From contig KE159817.1 in assembly GCA_000403495.2 (NCBI GenBank), positions 244,048 to 308,047 of the forward strand: a stretch of 64,000 nt of DNA, written 5' to 3'. Every line of letters begins with the position of its first letter. The first letter of the stretch is position 1. Below the pieces are notes generated by a model, which saw only the letters and a program-made list of their open reading frames with translations, was not told the origin of the DNA and searched no databases. This document shows positions 35,185 to 44,384 of this stretch, in pieces. This DNA comes from Lachnospiraceae bacterium 10-1. Lineage in GTDB: Bacteria; Bacillota; Clostridia; Lachnospirales; Lachnospiraceae. The position numbers were made by a program, and so were the translations under genes.

Positions 35185-36363
35185 TGAAATACCCATTGAC
35201 GAATGAAAACCATATCTGCTACAATCAAATCAAAGCATAGAAATTCTAACGGAAATTCGTTCTTTTAGTCTATTAATCTTATTAACATTTCTGCCAGGAA
35301 ATGTGTCGTCTGTTTTAGAATCCTTGCTTTATTTTACCCAGTCAGAGAAATTCAGCAGGGAGCAGATGATAAGCCTTTCGTGTCAGGCGGCAGTCCCCCT
35401 GCGGTCAAACGAAAGGAGAAATATTATGAATGATTTTAGTAAGACAAATGCTGTGCATGAGGAAACACTGGTATATTTCAGTTATAAGGACAGGGTGTTC
35501 CGTATGCTGTTTAAGGAAAAAGAACGTCTCCTGGAGCTGTACAATGCACTAAATGGAACTGACTATGCTGATCCTGACCAGCTCACGGTCACCACCCTTG
35601 AAAATGCTATTTTTATAAAAATGAAAAATGATGTTTCCTTTATCATTGACTGGAATATGTGCCTTTATGAGCACCAGTCCACCTACTGCCCCAACATGCC
35701 GCTGCGTGGATTTTTGTACTTTGCAGACCTGTACAAAAATCATATCAGAGATATTGACCTGTCGGTAAGAAAGCAGATAAAAATCCCAACACCGCATTAC
35801 ATTGTATTTTATAATGGAATGGAGAAGGAGGAGGAAGTGTTTTACCAGAAGCTGTCAGATGCATTTGAGGATGATAGCGAAGGGTGTATGGAACTTAAGG
35901 TAAAGGTTCTAAATATTAACCTTGGACATAATAAGGAACTGCTTGAAAAATGCAACTCCCTGTATGGATACTCTTATTTTGTGGCGGAGATTCGAAATAA
36001 TCTCAGGACAATGGAACTGCCAAAAGCAGTATGCAGGGCCCTGGAGGAATGTATCAAAAAAGATATTCTGAAGGAATTTCTTTTAAAGCAGAAAGCGGAG
36101 GTAATAGCAATGTCGATTTATGAGTATAATGAAGAATATGTAAGAAAATCACTGGCAGAAACAGGCTATGAGCAGGGCAGGGAAGATGGAATCAGGCAGG
36201 GCAGAGAAGCCGGAATTACTCAGGGCAGAATGGATGGAATCAGGGAAGGCAAAGCTGAAACTCTGGTAAAAAGTATTGATTCTATCATGAAAAATTTAGA
36301 GCTTGATTTACAGCAAGCTTGTAATCTTATCGGTACAACACAGGAGGAATATATCCGTTCAAA
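35185..36363 (+). repeat. inverted repeat copy A of Rpn unit
   Basis: This stretch matches 37740-38953 in inverted orientation. The match includes a promoter (TTGACG 35196-35201, 18 bases, TACAAT 35220-35225), about 200 bases of leader and most of the gene. Copies differ by a 24-base in-frame repeat (EDGIRQGR) and by a diverged stretch in the last 35 codons. Confidence 0.85.
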
Positions 36364-36388
36364 GCAGATAGAATTAATTCAGAAATAG
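35426..36388 (+). CDS. Rpn family nuclease/putative transposase, copy A
   Basis: 320 residues from the ATG at 35426, which has AAAGGAG seven bases upstream; the open frame continues into the leader. Rpn (recombination-promoting nuclease, PD-(D/E)xK) features: FRMLFKEKERLLELYNALNG at the N-terminus, a conserved DWNMCLYEHQSTY core, and a Gly/Arg/Gln tail repeat (EQGREDGIRQGREAGITQGR). The inverted copy at 37735 is nearly identical. Proteins of this family nick DNA and are often found in many copies per genome in Lachnospiraceae. Confidence 0.85.
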   Translation: MNDFSKTNAVHEETLVYFSYKDRVFRMLFKEKERLLELYNALNGTDYADPDQLTVTTLENAIFIKMKNDVSFIIDWNMCLYEHQSTYCPNMPLRGFLYFADLYKNHIRDIDLSVRKQIKIPTPHYIVFYNGMEKEEEVFYQKLSDAFEDDSEGCMELKVKVLNINLGHNKELLEKCNSLYGYSYFVAEIRNNLRTMELPKAVCRALEECIKKDILKEFLLKQKAEVIAMSIYEYNEEYVRKSLAETGYEQGREDGIRQGREAGITQGRMDGIREGKAETLVKSIDSIMKNLELDLQQACNLIGTTQEEYIRSKQIELIQK

Positions 36389-36420
36389 TAAATACAGGAA
36401 ATAAGCACTATATTCCGTGC

Positions 36421-36477
36421 AAAAAAATCGCCAGAACCCTTGTGTAACTCAGTTACCAGGGGAAGGCGATTTTTTGC
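36421..36477. terminator. bidirectional terminator between Rpn copy A and ymxH
   Basis: AAAAAAATCGCC pairs with GGCGATTTTTT; the T-run on each strand makes it useful in both directions, for the rightward Rpn gene and the leftward ymxH. Confidence 0.75.
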
Positions 36478-36512
36478 TTTATAAATATCAAAAGTTGTTT
36501 GTTTATAGCTAG

Positions 36513-36746
36513 TTAGCACCTAATATCCACAATGATAATGTCAGGCCCGATTTGTTTAATGTCTTTGTAAGGAATGCAGATATCCGGCTCGTTGCAGAGC
36601 AGATTAAAAAATTTATTTCCTCCGGGAATGAAGACTTTGCATATTTGTCCGCTACACTGGTCAAACTCAAGATCACAAATTCTCCCTAATTTTTTGCAAT
36701 CGCGCATATTGATCACATCTTTGCATTTAAGTTCAGAAAAGAGCAT
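36513..36746 (-). CDS. YlmC/YmxH family sporulation protein (PRC-barrel)
   Basis: 77 residues forming a single PRC-barrel domain (LKCKDVINMRDCKKLGRICDLEF, ending IIIVDIRC). The family is found next to sigG in many Clostridia and is linked to sporulation, with no known biochemical activity. It is transcribed opposite to sigG here. Confidence 0.8.
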   Translation of the reverse strand: MLFSELKCKDVINMRDCKKLGRICDLEFDQCSGQICKVFIPGGNKFFNLLCNEPDICIPYKDIKQIGPDIIIVDIRC

Positions 36747-36921
36747 ATCAAAAACCTTCCCTCCATACTATAGTTTATTTTATGCAAAGGGCATAAAAGG
36801 GTTCAAAAATAATGAATATTTTTTCCTCATTTTGTGAATGATTTTTATTACAAACTGTTATGGCGAACCAGAAGCCAAAGGTGGATACAGCTTGTAAGCA
36901 AAACAGGAGGAAAAATAGAAT

Positions 36922-37701
36922 ATGGCTCAGGGAAAAGTTGAAATATGCGGTGTAAATACAGCAAAACTGCCACTTTTAAAGGCAGATGAAAAGGAAAAAC
37001 TTTTTGAACAGATTGAATTAGGAGATAAAGAAGCAAGGCAGAAATACATTGAAGGAAATCTGCGCCTTGTACTTAGCGTAATCAAGCGGTTTTCATCCAG
37101 TAATGAAAATGTAGATGATTTATTTCAGATCGGCTGTATTGGTTTGATCAAAGCCATAGATAATTTTGATTCCTCATTAAACGTGAAATTCAGTACCTAT
37201 GCAGTTCCAATGATTATTGGAGAAATACGAAGATTTTTACGGGATAATAATACAATTCGCGTGAGCAGATCTTTAAAGGATACAGCATATAAAGCAATTT
37301 ATGCAAAAGAAAATCTCATCAAAAAAAATATGAAAGAACCTACAATTAATGAAATTGCAACAGAAATAGGAATTTCGAAAGAGGATATTGTATATGCCTT
37401 AGATGCCATCCAGAATCCAATGAGTCTGTATGAGCCAATTTATACAGATGGCGGAGATGCCCTGTATGTAATGGATCAAATCAGTGATAAAAAAAATAAG
37501 GAAGAAAACTGGGTGGAACACCTTTCTTTAAGTGAGGCAATGAAAAAACTTGGTGACAGAGAACAGGAGATCATTGGCTTGCGGTTTTTTGAAGGAAAAA
37601 CACAGATGGAAGTAGCGGATATGATAGGTATTTCACAAGCACAAGTGTCAAGGCTTGAAAAAAATGCATTAAAAGTTATGAAAAATTATTTGACTGCCTG
37701 A
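36922..37701 (+). CDS. sigG: RNA polymerase sigma-G factor
   Basis: 259 residues. The N-terminal KVEICGVNTAKLP anti-sigma contact region is typical of SigG; region 2 (NLRLVLSVIKRF, DLFQIGCIGLIKAIDNFD), region 3 and region 4 (GISQAQVSRLEKNALKVMK) are complete. It drives late forespore genes. AGGAGG precedes its ATG. Unlike the usual Clostridial arrangement it points opposite to sigE and ymxH and lies between two inverted Rpn copies. Confidence 0.95.
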   Translation: MAQGKVEICGVNTAKLPLLKADEKEKLFEQIELGDKEARQKYIEGNLRLVLSVIKRFSSSNENVDDLFQIGCIGLIKAIDNFDSSLNVKFSTYAVPMIIGEIRRFLRDNNTIRVSRSLKDTAYKAIYAKENLIKKNMKEPTINEIATEIGISKEDIVYALDAIQNPMSLYEPIYTDGGDALYVMDQISDKKNKEENWVEHLSLSEAMKKLGDREQEIIGLRFFEGKTQMEVADMIGISQAQVSRLEKNALKVMKNYLTA

Positions 37702-37734
37702 TAAAACCGGCACAACACAAAGGCTTAAATCAGT

Positions 37735-38712
37735 TTACATTTTCATTTGTTTTGAACGGATATATTCCTCCTGTGTTGTGCCAATAATTTCACATGCCTT
37801 TGGCAAATCAAGATTTAGATTTCTCATAACAGCTTCGACACTTTTCGCTAAAGTTTCAGCTTTGCCTTCCCTGATTCCATCCATTCTGCCCTGAGTAATT
37901 CCGGCTTCTCTGCCCTGTCTGATTCCATCCTCCCTACCTTGCCTGATTCCATCTTCCCTGCCCTGCTCATAGCCTGTTTCTGTCAGTGATTTTCTTACAT
38001 ATTCTTCATTATACTCATAAATCGACATCGCTATTACCTCCGCTTTCTGCTTTAAAAGAAATTCCTTCAGGATATCTTTTTTGATACATTCCTCCAGGGC
38101 CCTGCATACTGCTTTTGGCAGTTCCATTGTCCTGAGATTATTTCGAATCTCTGCCACAAAATAAGAGTATCCATACAGGGAGTTGCATTTTTCAAGCAGT
38201 TCCTTATTATGTCCAAGGTTAATATTTAGAACCTTTACCTTAAGCTCCATACACCCTTCGCTATCATCCTCAAATGCATCTGACAGCTTCTGGTAAAACA
38301 CTTCCTCCTCCTTCTCCATTCCATTATAAAATACAATGTAATGCGGTGTTGGAATTTTTATCTGCTTTCTTACCGACAGGTCAATATCTCTGATATGATT
38401 TTTGTACAGGTCTGCAAAGTACAAAAATCCACGCAGCGGCATGTTGGGGCAGTAGGTGGACTGGTGCTCATAAAGGCACATATTCCAGTCAATGATAAAG
38501 GAAACATCATTTTTCATTTTTATAAAAATAGCATTTTCAAGGGTGGTGACCGTGAGCTGGTCAGGATCAGCATAGTCAGTTCCATTTAGTGCATTGTACA
38601 GCTCCAGGAGGCGTTCTTTTTCCTTAAACAGCATACGGAACACCCTGTCCTTATAACTGAAATATACCAGTGTTTCCTCATGCACAGTATTTGTCTTACT
38701 AAAATCATTCAT
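37735..38712 (-). CDS. Rpn family nuclease/putative transposase, copy B
   Basis: 325 residues from the ATG at 38712 (same GGAG leader as copy A). It is almost identical to copy A up to about residue 280, has one more 8-residue EDGIRQGR repeat, and differs over the last 35 residues (SVEAVMRNLNLDLPKACEII instead of SIDSIMKNLELDLQQACNLI). It converges on sigG, 33 bases apart. Confidence 0.85.
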   Translation of the reverse strand: MNDFSKTNTVHEETLVYFSYKDRVFRMLFKEKERLLELYNALNGTDYADPDQLTVTTLENAIFIKMKNDVSFIIDWNMCLYEHQSTYCPNMPLRGFLYFADLYKNHIRDIDLSVRKQIKIPTPHYIVFYNGMEKEEEVFYQKLSDAFEDDSEGCMELKVKVLNINLGHNKELLEKCNSLYGYSYFVAEIRNNLRTMELPKAVCRALEECIKKDILKEFLLKQKAEVIAMSIYEYNEEYVRKSLTETGYEQGREDGIRQGREDGIRQGREAGITQGRMDGIREGKAETLAKSVEAVMRNLNLDLPKACEIIGTTQEEYIRSKQMKM

Positions 38713-38953
38713 AATCTTTCTCCTTTCGTTTGACCGCAGGGGGACTGCCGCCTGATACGAAAGGCTTATCATCTGCTCCCTGCTGAATTTCTCTGACTGG
38801 GTAAAATAAAGCAAGGATTCTAAAACAGACGACACATTTCCTGGCAGAAATGTTAATAAGATTAATAGACTAAAAGAACGAATTTCCGTTAGAATTTCTA
38901 TGCTTTGATTTGATTGTAGCAGATATGGTTTTCATTCGTCAATGGGTATTTCA
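37740..38953 (-). repeat. inverted repeat copy B of Rpn unit
   Basis: Reverse complement of the unit at 35185-36363, including promoter and leader. The two copies enclose about 1.4 kb with ymxH and sigG. Confidence 0.85.
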
Positions 38954-38994
38954 GTAAAAGTGTTATTTCAGTAAAAGTGTTATTTCAGTAAAAG
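38947..38994. repeat. 17-base tandem repeat, 2.8 copies
   Basis: TATTTCAGTAAAAGTGT at 38947 and 38964, then 14 bases of it at 38981. It straddles the outer edge of Rpn copy B and runs into the sigE terminator. Confidence 0.85.
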
Positions 38995-39035
38995 CTGCTT
39001 CCACAACAAATCATTTGTTATGGAGGCAGCTCTTT
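38992..39035 (-). terminator. terminator of sigE
   Basis: On the minus strand GAGCTGCCTCCA pairs with TGGAAGCAGCTT around an AT-rich loop (itself partly complementary) and is followed by TTTTACTG. Confidence 0.7.
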
Positions 39036-39037
39036 TA

Positions 39038-39781
39038 CTAATAACTGTCACGTATCAATTCCTTTTTCAGTCTCTTCATAATCTTTTTTTCCAGTCTGGA
39101 AATATAGGACTGTGAAATTCCAAGCAGTTCTGCCACCTCTTTCTGTGTCATCTCCTGACCGTCCGGCGTGCCCAGCCCGAATCTCAAATTTATGATTGTC
39201 TTTTCCCTGTCGCTGAGCCTGTCAATGGCTTTTAAAAGAAGCTTTCTCTCCACCTCATTTTCAATGTTCTTGTAGATCACATCCTCGTCTGTTCCAAGAA
39301 TATCTGACAAAAGAAGTTCATTTCCATCCCAGTCCACATTTAAAGGTTCATCAATAGAAACCTCCAGCTTTGTCTTATTATTCCTGCGCAGATACATTAA
39401 TATTTCATTTTCAATACATCTGGAAGCGTAAGTTGCAAGCTTAATATTCTTTTCAGGATTAAAGGTATTTATGGATTTAATCAGCCCAATCGTGCCTATT
39501 GAGATCAGATCCTCCACGCCTACTCCCGTATTATCAAATTTCTTTGCAATATAGACTACCAGACGTAAATTATGCTCAATCAATATTGATTTTGCCTCAT
39601 TCTCATATTCCGTTCCAAGATCACTGATAACCGCATTTTCCTTCTCAATTTCAAGCGGTGGCGGAAGCACCTCACTGCCGCCTATGTAATGAACATCCCC
39701 CTGTCTTGTTAGTAGAAAACCGGGTTCTCTGCGGTAAAGCTTAAACTGCAGTTTCCCGGGAATTGCCACCTTAAAAACCAT
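39038..39781 (-). CDS. sigE: RNA polymerase sigma-E factor precursor
   Basis: 247 residues. The N-terminal stretch before [11 protein letters not shown] is the pro-sequence removed by SpoIIGA. Regions 2 and 4 are intact ([35 protein letters not shown]). It directs early mother-cell transcription. GGAGG before the ATG; 27 bases after spoIIGA, as in other spore formers. Confidence 0.95.
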   Translation of the reverse strand: MVFKVAIPGKLQFKLYRREPGFLLTRQGDVHYIGGSEVLPPPLEIEKENAVISDLGTEYENEAKSILIEHNLRLVVYIAKKFDNTGVGVEDLISIGTIGLIKSINTFNPEKNIKLATYASRCIENEILMYLRRNNKTKLEVSIDEPLNVDWDGNELLLSDILGTDEDVIYKNIENEVERKLLLKAIDRLSDREKTIINLRFGLGTPDGQEMTQKEVAELLGISQSYISRLEKKIMKRLKKELIRDSY

Positions 39782-39808
39782 TCTTAACTTCCTCCTTCAT
39801 CCTTTACT

Positions 39809-40639
39809 TTATATGGATAATTCCGGCGGCAAAATCATCTGATAGCTGCCTTTTTGAGATATTTTTCCTTTAAATATTGCTATAATCACTTTATCAAAGC
39901 GTTTATCACCGGCATCTGATTTAATTTCCACAGCATCTATTTCATAGCCCTCAAGCATTCCCCGATCTTTTCCTATGCTATGGTAGGGAATTATTTTATA
40001 CTTTTCCGGTTTCATCCATATTTTTAATTTTTTCCATTCATTTTCTTCCAGGATTGCAACGGGTTTTTTACTGATCGGTTCAGTAAGTCCATTGCCCGTA
40101 TCGATCAATGCCATAACCTCTACTATTCCTTCATCTCCCGGAAGTAACACCTTGCAAAAATGTTCCTTTCTTTTCCTTTGATATCTGTCAATTACTTTCC
40201 GGCAAATCACAAAACCAGCAAAACCAATACCGGCTGTTGCAGACACCGTATCACCCTGCCCATTAAGAAACGGTATCCTGCCTTTAAGAAAGATTATGAA
40301 CCCGCCAATTAGAAATGAAACGGAAAACAGATAGCCTTCTCCCCGTAAAAGTTCTTTTATCCCTTTTGTTCTACAGGAAATTTTTATCATGAATGCTCCT
40401 AAAGGAAGCATTCCAAGCAGTACTTTCAGCATATATGTAAGTCCCGGCAGGCACAGGATCGTGCAATACCCTGCTGCACCAATAACACTTCCGGCAAAAA
40501 TTCTTGAATATGTGGCAGTTTTTCCAAGTATCCTGCATGTAAGTGTCAAAAGATACAGATCCATGACCAGGTTCAATAAAAATATACTGTCAATATATAG
40601 GGTACCCTGTAATTGCACCTTGCAATCCTTCACCTCCAT
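39809..40639 (-). CDS. spoIIGA: sporulation sigma-E processing peptidase SpoIIGA
   Basis: 276 residues as drawn. Five N-terminal membrane helices (about 15-150), then a cytoplasmic aspartic-protease-like domain with VMALIDTGNGLTEP (Asp180). It cleaves pro-sigma-E. The family usually starts close to (L)YIDSIFLLN, so the true start may be the GTG at 40618; the first codons here (ATGGAGGTGAAGG) read like its ribosome site. Confidence 0.9.
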   Translation of the reverse strand: MEVKDCKVQLQGTLYIDSIFLLNLVMDLYLLTLTCRILGKTATYSRIFAGSVIGAAGYCTILCLPGLTYMLKVLLGMLPLGAFMIKISCRTKGIKELLRGEGYLFSVSFLIGGFIIFLKGRIPFLNGQGDTVSATAGIGFAGFVICRKVIDRYQRKRKEHFCKVLLPGDEGIVEVMALIDTGNGLTEPISKKPVAILEENEWKKLKIWMKPEKYKIIPYHSIGKDRGMLEGYEIDAVEIKSDAGDKRFDKVIIAIFKGKISQKGSYQMILPPELSI

Positions 40640-40773
40640 TTCTTATGTACCTGTTCATTATAATCATTAAGCCCTTCATAATTTGTCAAACCGTTGTCCC
40701 CAAAGGAGTCATTCATCGCGCTATTTTGACAAACAACGGATACTGTACTTTACCGGTTATCCTTATATAAAAC

Positions 40774-40800
40774 AAAAAAAGACAGCCCTCTCAGGCTGTC
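40774..40800 (-). terminator. terminator of the aminopeptidase gene
   Basis: Minus strand GACAGCC-TGAGAG-GGCTGTC followed by seven T. It ends transcription before spoIIGA. Confidence 0.85.
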
Positions 40801-40811
40801 CATCCATCCAT

Positions 40812-42089
40812 TTATTTTTCATAAAACTTTTTAAGCATCTGTACCAGATATCCCACATCCCTGCTTCCCGCTGTCTCCACTGCCGAATGCATGGCAAGCT
40901 GTGCCAGTCCAATGTCAACAGTCGGGATGGAAACCTGCCCCGTAGAAATATTTCCAAGAGTTGATCCTCCAGGAATATCCGAGCGGTTGTGGTAATCCTG
41001 GTAAGGTACCTGTGCCTTTTGGCAAAGTGCTTTCATTACCGCTTCAGAATATGCATCTGTTGCATACTTCTGACTTCCATGATGCTTGATTACAATTCCT
41101 CCGTTCAAAACCGGACGGTTTTCAGGATCTGCTTTTTCCGGATGATTGGGGTGAAATGCGTGGGCATTATCCGCAGATATCACAAAGCTGTCTGCAAGCA
41201 GCCGCAAATGAGCACTTCTGTTTTTCCCCACTCCTTCTCCAATTCTTTCTAAAGTATCCTTTAAAAAAGTAGAAGCTGCCCCACACCTTGTAAGGCTTCC
41301 CACCTCTTCATTATTAAATACCACGCACATACTGCAATAGCTCTCCGGCTGTGTTTCCACTATTGCTTCCATAGATGCATACACACATTCCAAATCATCC
41401 AGACGGGGCGCTATCATAAGTTCTTTTTCTGCACCTGCCAGCTTTCCCTTTTCCCTTACATATAAAAACAAATCACTTCCTAAAATATCCTCTTCCCTTA
41501 CGTTAGCCTGATCAGAAATCCTTCTGAAAAGGCTGCCCTTTGCCTTATTGCCTCCCATAAGCGGAAGCAGGTCTGTCTGGGGATTAAATTCCATCCCTTT
41601 ATTTGCCTCCCTGTTCATATGAATCGCAAGGCTTGGAATTACAAGAAGGTCCTCATCTATATTTACATTAACAGATTTAAGGCCATCCCCTTCCTTACAC
41701 ACTATTTGGCCGGCAACAGAAAGACATCTGTCAAACCAGGTAGAATAGATCATTCCGCCATAGCCTTCCGTATTCAGTTTCAGATATTTATCCTCCACTT
41801 TCATTTCAGGATTAGTCTTTAATTTAAAGGAAGGAGAGTCACTGTGGGATGCCGTAATATGAAATCCCACCCATTTCCCATAAGGCACCCTGAACGCTGC
41901 CAGCGAAGAAGCTCCCCGCGTTACATAATAACTTTTTCCAGCTTCCAGCTTCCACTCATCCTTTTCATTTAACTTAAAAAATCCATTTTCAAGTAATTTT
42001 TTCTCCATATTTTCTATCACATGAAAACAGCTTACACTGTGATCAATGAACGATAAACATTCTTTATCATACTTCATCTTTATACCCAT
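40812..42089 (-). CDS. apeB: M18 family (aspartyl) aminopeptidase
   Basis: 425 residues from the ATG at 42089; the ATG at 42077 (MKYDK) is also possible and neither has a strong ribosome site. Metal and catalytic motifs of M18 peptidases are visible: HITASHSDSPSFKLK near residue 75, FNNEEVGSLTRCGAAST, and ADNAHAFHPNHPEK; the C-terminal GQVSIPTVDIGLAQLAMHSAVE is typical. A cytosolic zinc enzyme removing N-terminal residues from peptides. It lies between two terminators and is a unit of its own. Confidence 0.9.
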   Translation of the reverse strand: MGIKMKYDKECLSFIDHSVSCFHVIENMEKKLLENGFFKLNEKDEWKLEAGKSYYVTRGASSLAAFRVPYGKWVGFHITASHSDSPSFKLKTNPEMKVEDKYLKLNTEGYGGMIYSTWFDRCLSVAGQIVCKEGDGLKSVNVNIDEDLLVIPSLAIHMNREANKGMEFNPQTDLLPLMGGNKAKGSLFRRISDQANVREEDILGSDLFLYVREKGKLAGAEKELMIAPRLDDLECVYASMEAIVETQPESYCSMCVVFNNEEVGSLTRCGAASTFLKDTLERIGEGVGKNRSAHLRLLADSFVISADNAHAFHPNHPEKADPENRPVLNGGIVIKHHGSQKYATDAYSEAVMKALCQKAQVPYQDYHNRSDIPGGSTLGNISTGQVSIPTVDIGLAQLAMHSAVETAGSRDVGYLVQMLKKFYEK

Positions 42090-42193
42090 GCCTTTCCCGC
42101 TTGGGCTCCTCCCAAGTGGGAATAGGCCCAAATACGTAAGGTTGAAAGTTTCTTTCAGCCTTTTTCCTCCGCTCCAAACTTCTTAACTTTCTA

Positions 42194-42225
42194 AAAGGCT
42201 GTATATCCAACGATATACAGCCTTT
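42194..42225 (-). terminator. terminator of ftsZ
   Basis: AAAGGCTGTATAT pairs with ATATACAGCCTTT around a 6-base loop, located between ftsZ and the aminopeptidase gene. Confidence 0.8.
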
Positions 42226-42256
42226 GAATTTCTTATGAAAATTATTCTGAATTCTA

Positions 42257-43459
42257 TTATTTCTTTTGAAGAAAATCAGGTATCTTCAAAGGCTTGTCCG
42301 CCACATTGCTTCTCAAATCGCCAGGATTGGTAATGCCTCCCACAGGCCTGTGCGGTGTTGTATTCACATTAGGCGCTGCATGCCCCGGAATCACATTAGC
42401 TCCCTCCTGATTTCCTGTTGGTCTTAAATTGATATTAGGCGTAACAGGCTTTATGTATTTACCTGAAAATGTACTGTAAGGAGATACCGGCTTATTGGTA
42501 GGCAGCGTAGCGTCCTCAAGACCGGTAGCGATAACCGTAATCCGACAGCTATCTGACTTGGTTTCATCATACATAGCACCAAAAATAATATTTACATTAT
42601 CTCCTGCAAGCTCCTGTACATAACTTGCTGCGTCAGATGCATCTGCAAGAGTAATATCACCGGAAACATTAATGATCACATGAGTTGCACCGGAAATCGT
42701 AGTTTCAAGTAACGGGCTTTCCACTGCCATCTTGACAGCTTCGCTTGCTTTATCGTCTCCCTTTCCTTCTCCAATACCAATATGTGCAATTCCCTTATCT
42801 TTCATAACTGTCTGCACATCTGCAAAGTCAAGATTAATAACGGCAGGTACATTAATCAGATCAGTAATTCCCTGAACCGCCTGCTGCAGCACTTCATCTG
42901 CTTTCTTAAGCGCATCCGGCATGGTTGTCCTTCTGTCAACAATCTCAAGTAACTTATCGTTTGGAATTACTATCAGCGTATCTACATTATCTTTAATCCT
43001 TTCAATACCATTCAGCGCATTTACCATACGTGCTTTTGCTTCAAAGCGAAAAGGTTTCGTCACAACACCAACTGTAAGAATTCCCATATCTTTTGCCAGC
43101 TTGGCTACAATAGGCGCCGCACCGGTTCCGGTACCGCCTCCCATACCACAGGTTACAAAAACCATGTCCGCACCTTTCAGTGCTGCTGCAATTTCCTCGC
43201 TGCTTTCTTCGGCAGCCTTCTCACCGATCTCTGGCTTGGCACCAGCTCCCAATCCCTTGGTAAGCTTCTCTCCAATTTGTAAAAGCTTTGGTGCCTTACA
43301 TAACTGCAATGCCTGTTTATCTGTATTAATACCAATAAACTCGACACCGGTGATACTCTCGTCCACCATTCTATTAACAGCATTATTACCTGCGCCTCCA
43401 ACACCGATCACAATGATCTTAGCAGCAGATTCAGCATCATTCGTTTTAATTTCAAGCAA
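42257..43459 (-). CDS. ftsZ: cell division protein FtsZ
   Basis: 400 residues. GTP-binding GGGTGTG at 107-113, [11 protein letters not shown] and the T7 loop are complete; a variable linker rich in Pro/Asn (about 325-385) leads to the C-terminal peptide KIPDFLQKK, which binds membrane tethers. The start is TTG with AAGGAGG seven bases upstream. A separate promoter precedes it. No ftsA is seen beside it, as in other Lachnospiraceae. Confidence 0.97.
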   Translation of the reverse strand: MLEIKTNDAESAAKIIVIGVGGAGNNAVNRMVDESITGVEFIGINTDKQALQLCKAPKLLQIGEKLTKGLGAGAKPEIGEKAAEESSEEIAAALKGADMVFVTCGMGGGTGTGAAPIVAKLAKDMGILTVGVVTKPFRFEAKARMVNALNGIERIKDNVDTLIVIPNDKLLEIVDRRTTMPDALKKADEVLQQAVQGITDLINVPAVINLDFADVQTVMKDKGIAHIGIGEGKGDDKASEAVKMAVESPLLETTISGATHVIINVSGDITLADASDAASYVQELAGDNVNIIFGAMYDETKSDSCRITVIATGLEDATLPTNKPVSPYSTFSGKYIKPVTPNINLRPTGNQEGANVIPGHAAPNVNTTPHRPVGGITNPGDLRSNVADKPLKIPDFLQKK

Positions 43460-43527
43460 AGGTTTTTCCTCCTTATCATTCCCAACCCTGCCGGCAAAAA
43501 CATGCCAGACACAAACTCATATAATCT

Positions 43528-43556
43528 ATCATATAATTTTTTCTATGAATTATCAA
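43528..43556 (-). promoter_or_regulatory. sigma-A promoter of ftsZ
   Basis: Minus strand TTGATA (43551-43556), 17 bases, TATGAT (43528-43533), about 70 bases ahead of the TTG start. Confidence 0.55.
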
Positions 43557-43601
43557 CTATAAATTTTAGTTTTTCTTGATTGTTTTTTTATGTGAAATCT
43601 G

Positions 43602-44384
43602 CTAATCCAGTTCAAATGAAATATTATGAGTTTCTTCTGTATAATTTTCCATTCTAAGAGTCCCGCTTTTTCCTTCAAGTTCCGGAATCATATACTGAAG
43701 TTCCATGATTTTTTCATCCAGATTATCCCCAACTCCCAGCGAAGCTTTCACATCTCCAAAATAAAGCGTTACCGAACCGTCGCTGCCAAAATAGATCCTG
43801 TCCACTGAAAGACTATACTTATTTACCAACTGCGTAATACTTAAGATAGAAGAAAAAACTGCTGCGTTTTCCACCGGCAGGGGCTCATACAGGATCACGT
43901 GATCAAATTTAAGCCCCGTCACCATAGGAATACCAGCTGTTTTTTCCATTGAGCTTTCTACCACTACTCCATCTTTATCAAAATACATATATCTTTCCAG
44001 ATATTCTACATAACCCGCCAAAGATTTTTCATAAACCTCTATTTTAATGGTATTGGGATCCAGTACTGAAACATCCATTTTTTCAACAAAAGGAACACCA
44101 ACAATACTTTTATCTTTATACTTTAATGATAATAGAAGAGAATTATTTCCATAATGCCCTTCCATTACCATATTAATAATCTCTTCATTGGTATAATGAA
44201 TATTTCCTTCAACATAAATTGTAGTAACCGTGTAGGTAGTGATAACATAAACGTATGCAGCTACCAGCATGGCAGCAAATGCAATAATCATACCACCTAT
44301 AATAAACAGGCTTTTATGTGTGGAAAAACTTATTCTATTATTCTGCTTCTTTTTTTTCAGTTTTTTCTTAGCCATCTTTTCCAT
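43602..44384 (-). CDS. divIB: cell division protein DivIB/FtsQ
   Basis: 260 residues: a very basic cytoplasmic tail (KKKLKKKKQ), one membrane helix (about 28-50), a POTRA domain (about 52-125, IYVEGNIHYTNEEI) and a beta domain. It joins FtsL and DivIC in the divisome. The start overlaps the last base of murA. Confidence 0.9.
   Translation of the reverse strand: MEKMAKKKLKKKKQNNRISFSTHKSLFIIGGMIIAFAAMLVAAYVYVITTYTVTTIYVEGNIHYTNEEIINMVMEGHYGNNSLLLSLKYKDKSIVGVPFVEKMDVSVLDPNTIKIEVYEKSLAGYVEYLERYMYFDKDGVVVESSMEKTAGIPMVTGLKFDHVILYEPLPVENAAVFSSILSITQLVNKYSLSVDRIYFGSDGSVTLYFGDVKASLGVGDNLDEKIMELQYMIPELEGKSGTLRMENYTEETHNISFELD

Noticed and set aside
36400-37735. A simple inversion between the two Rpn copies as the cause of the flipped sigG
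   Set aside because: Such an inversion would flip ymxH together with sigG and reverse their order. Only sigG is reversed relative to the usual arrangement, so another event or an ancestral orientation is needed.
38947-38994. CRISPR-like repeats
   Set aside because: A simple 17-base tandem repeat without spacers, and no cas genes.
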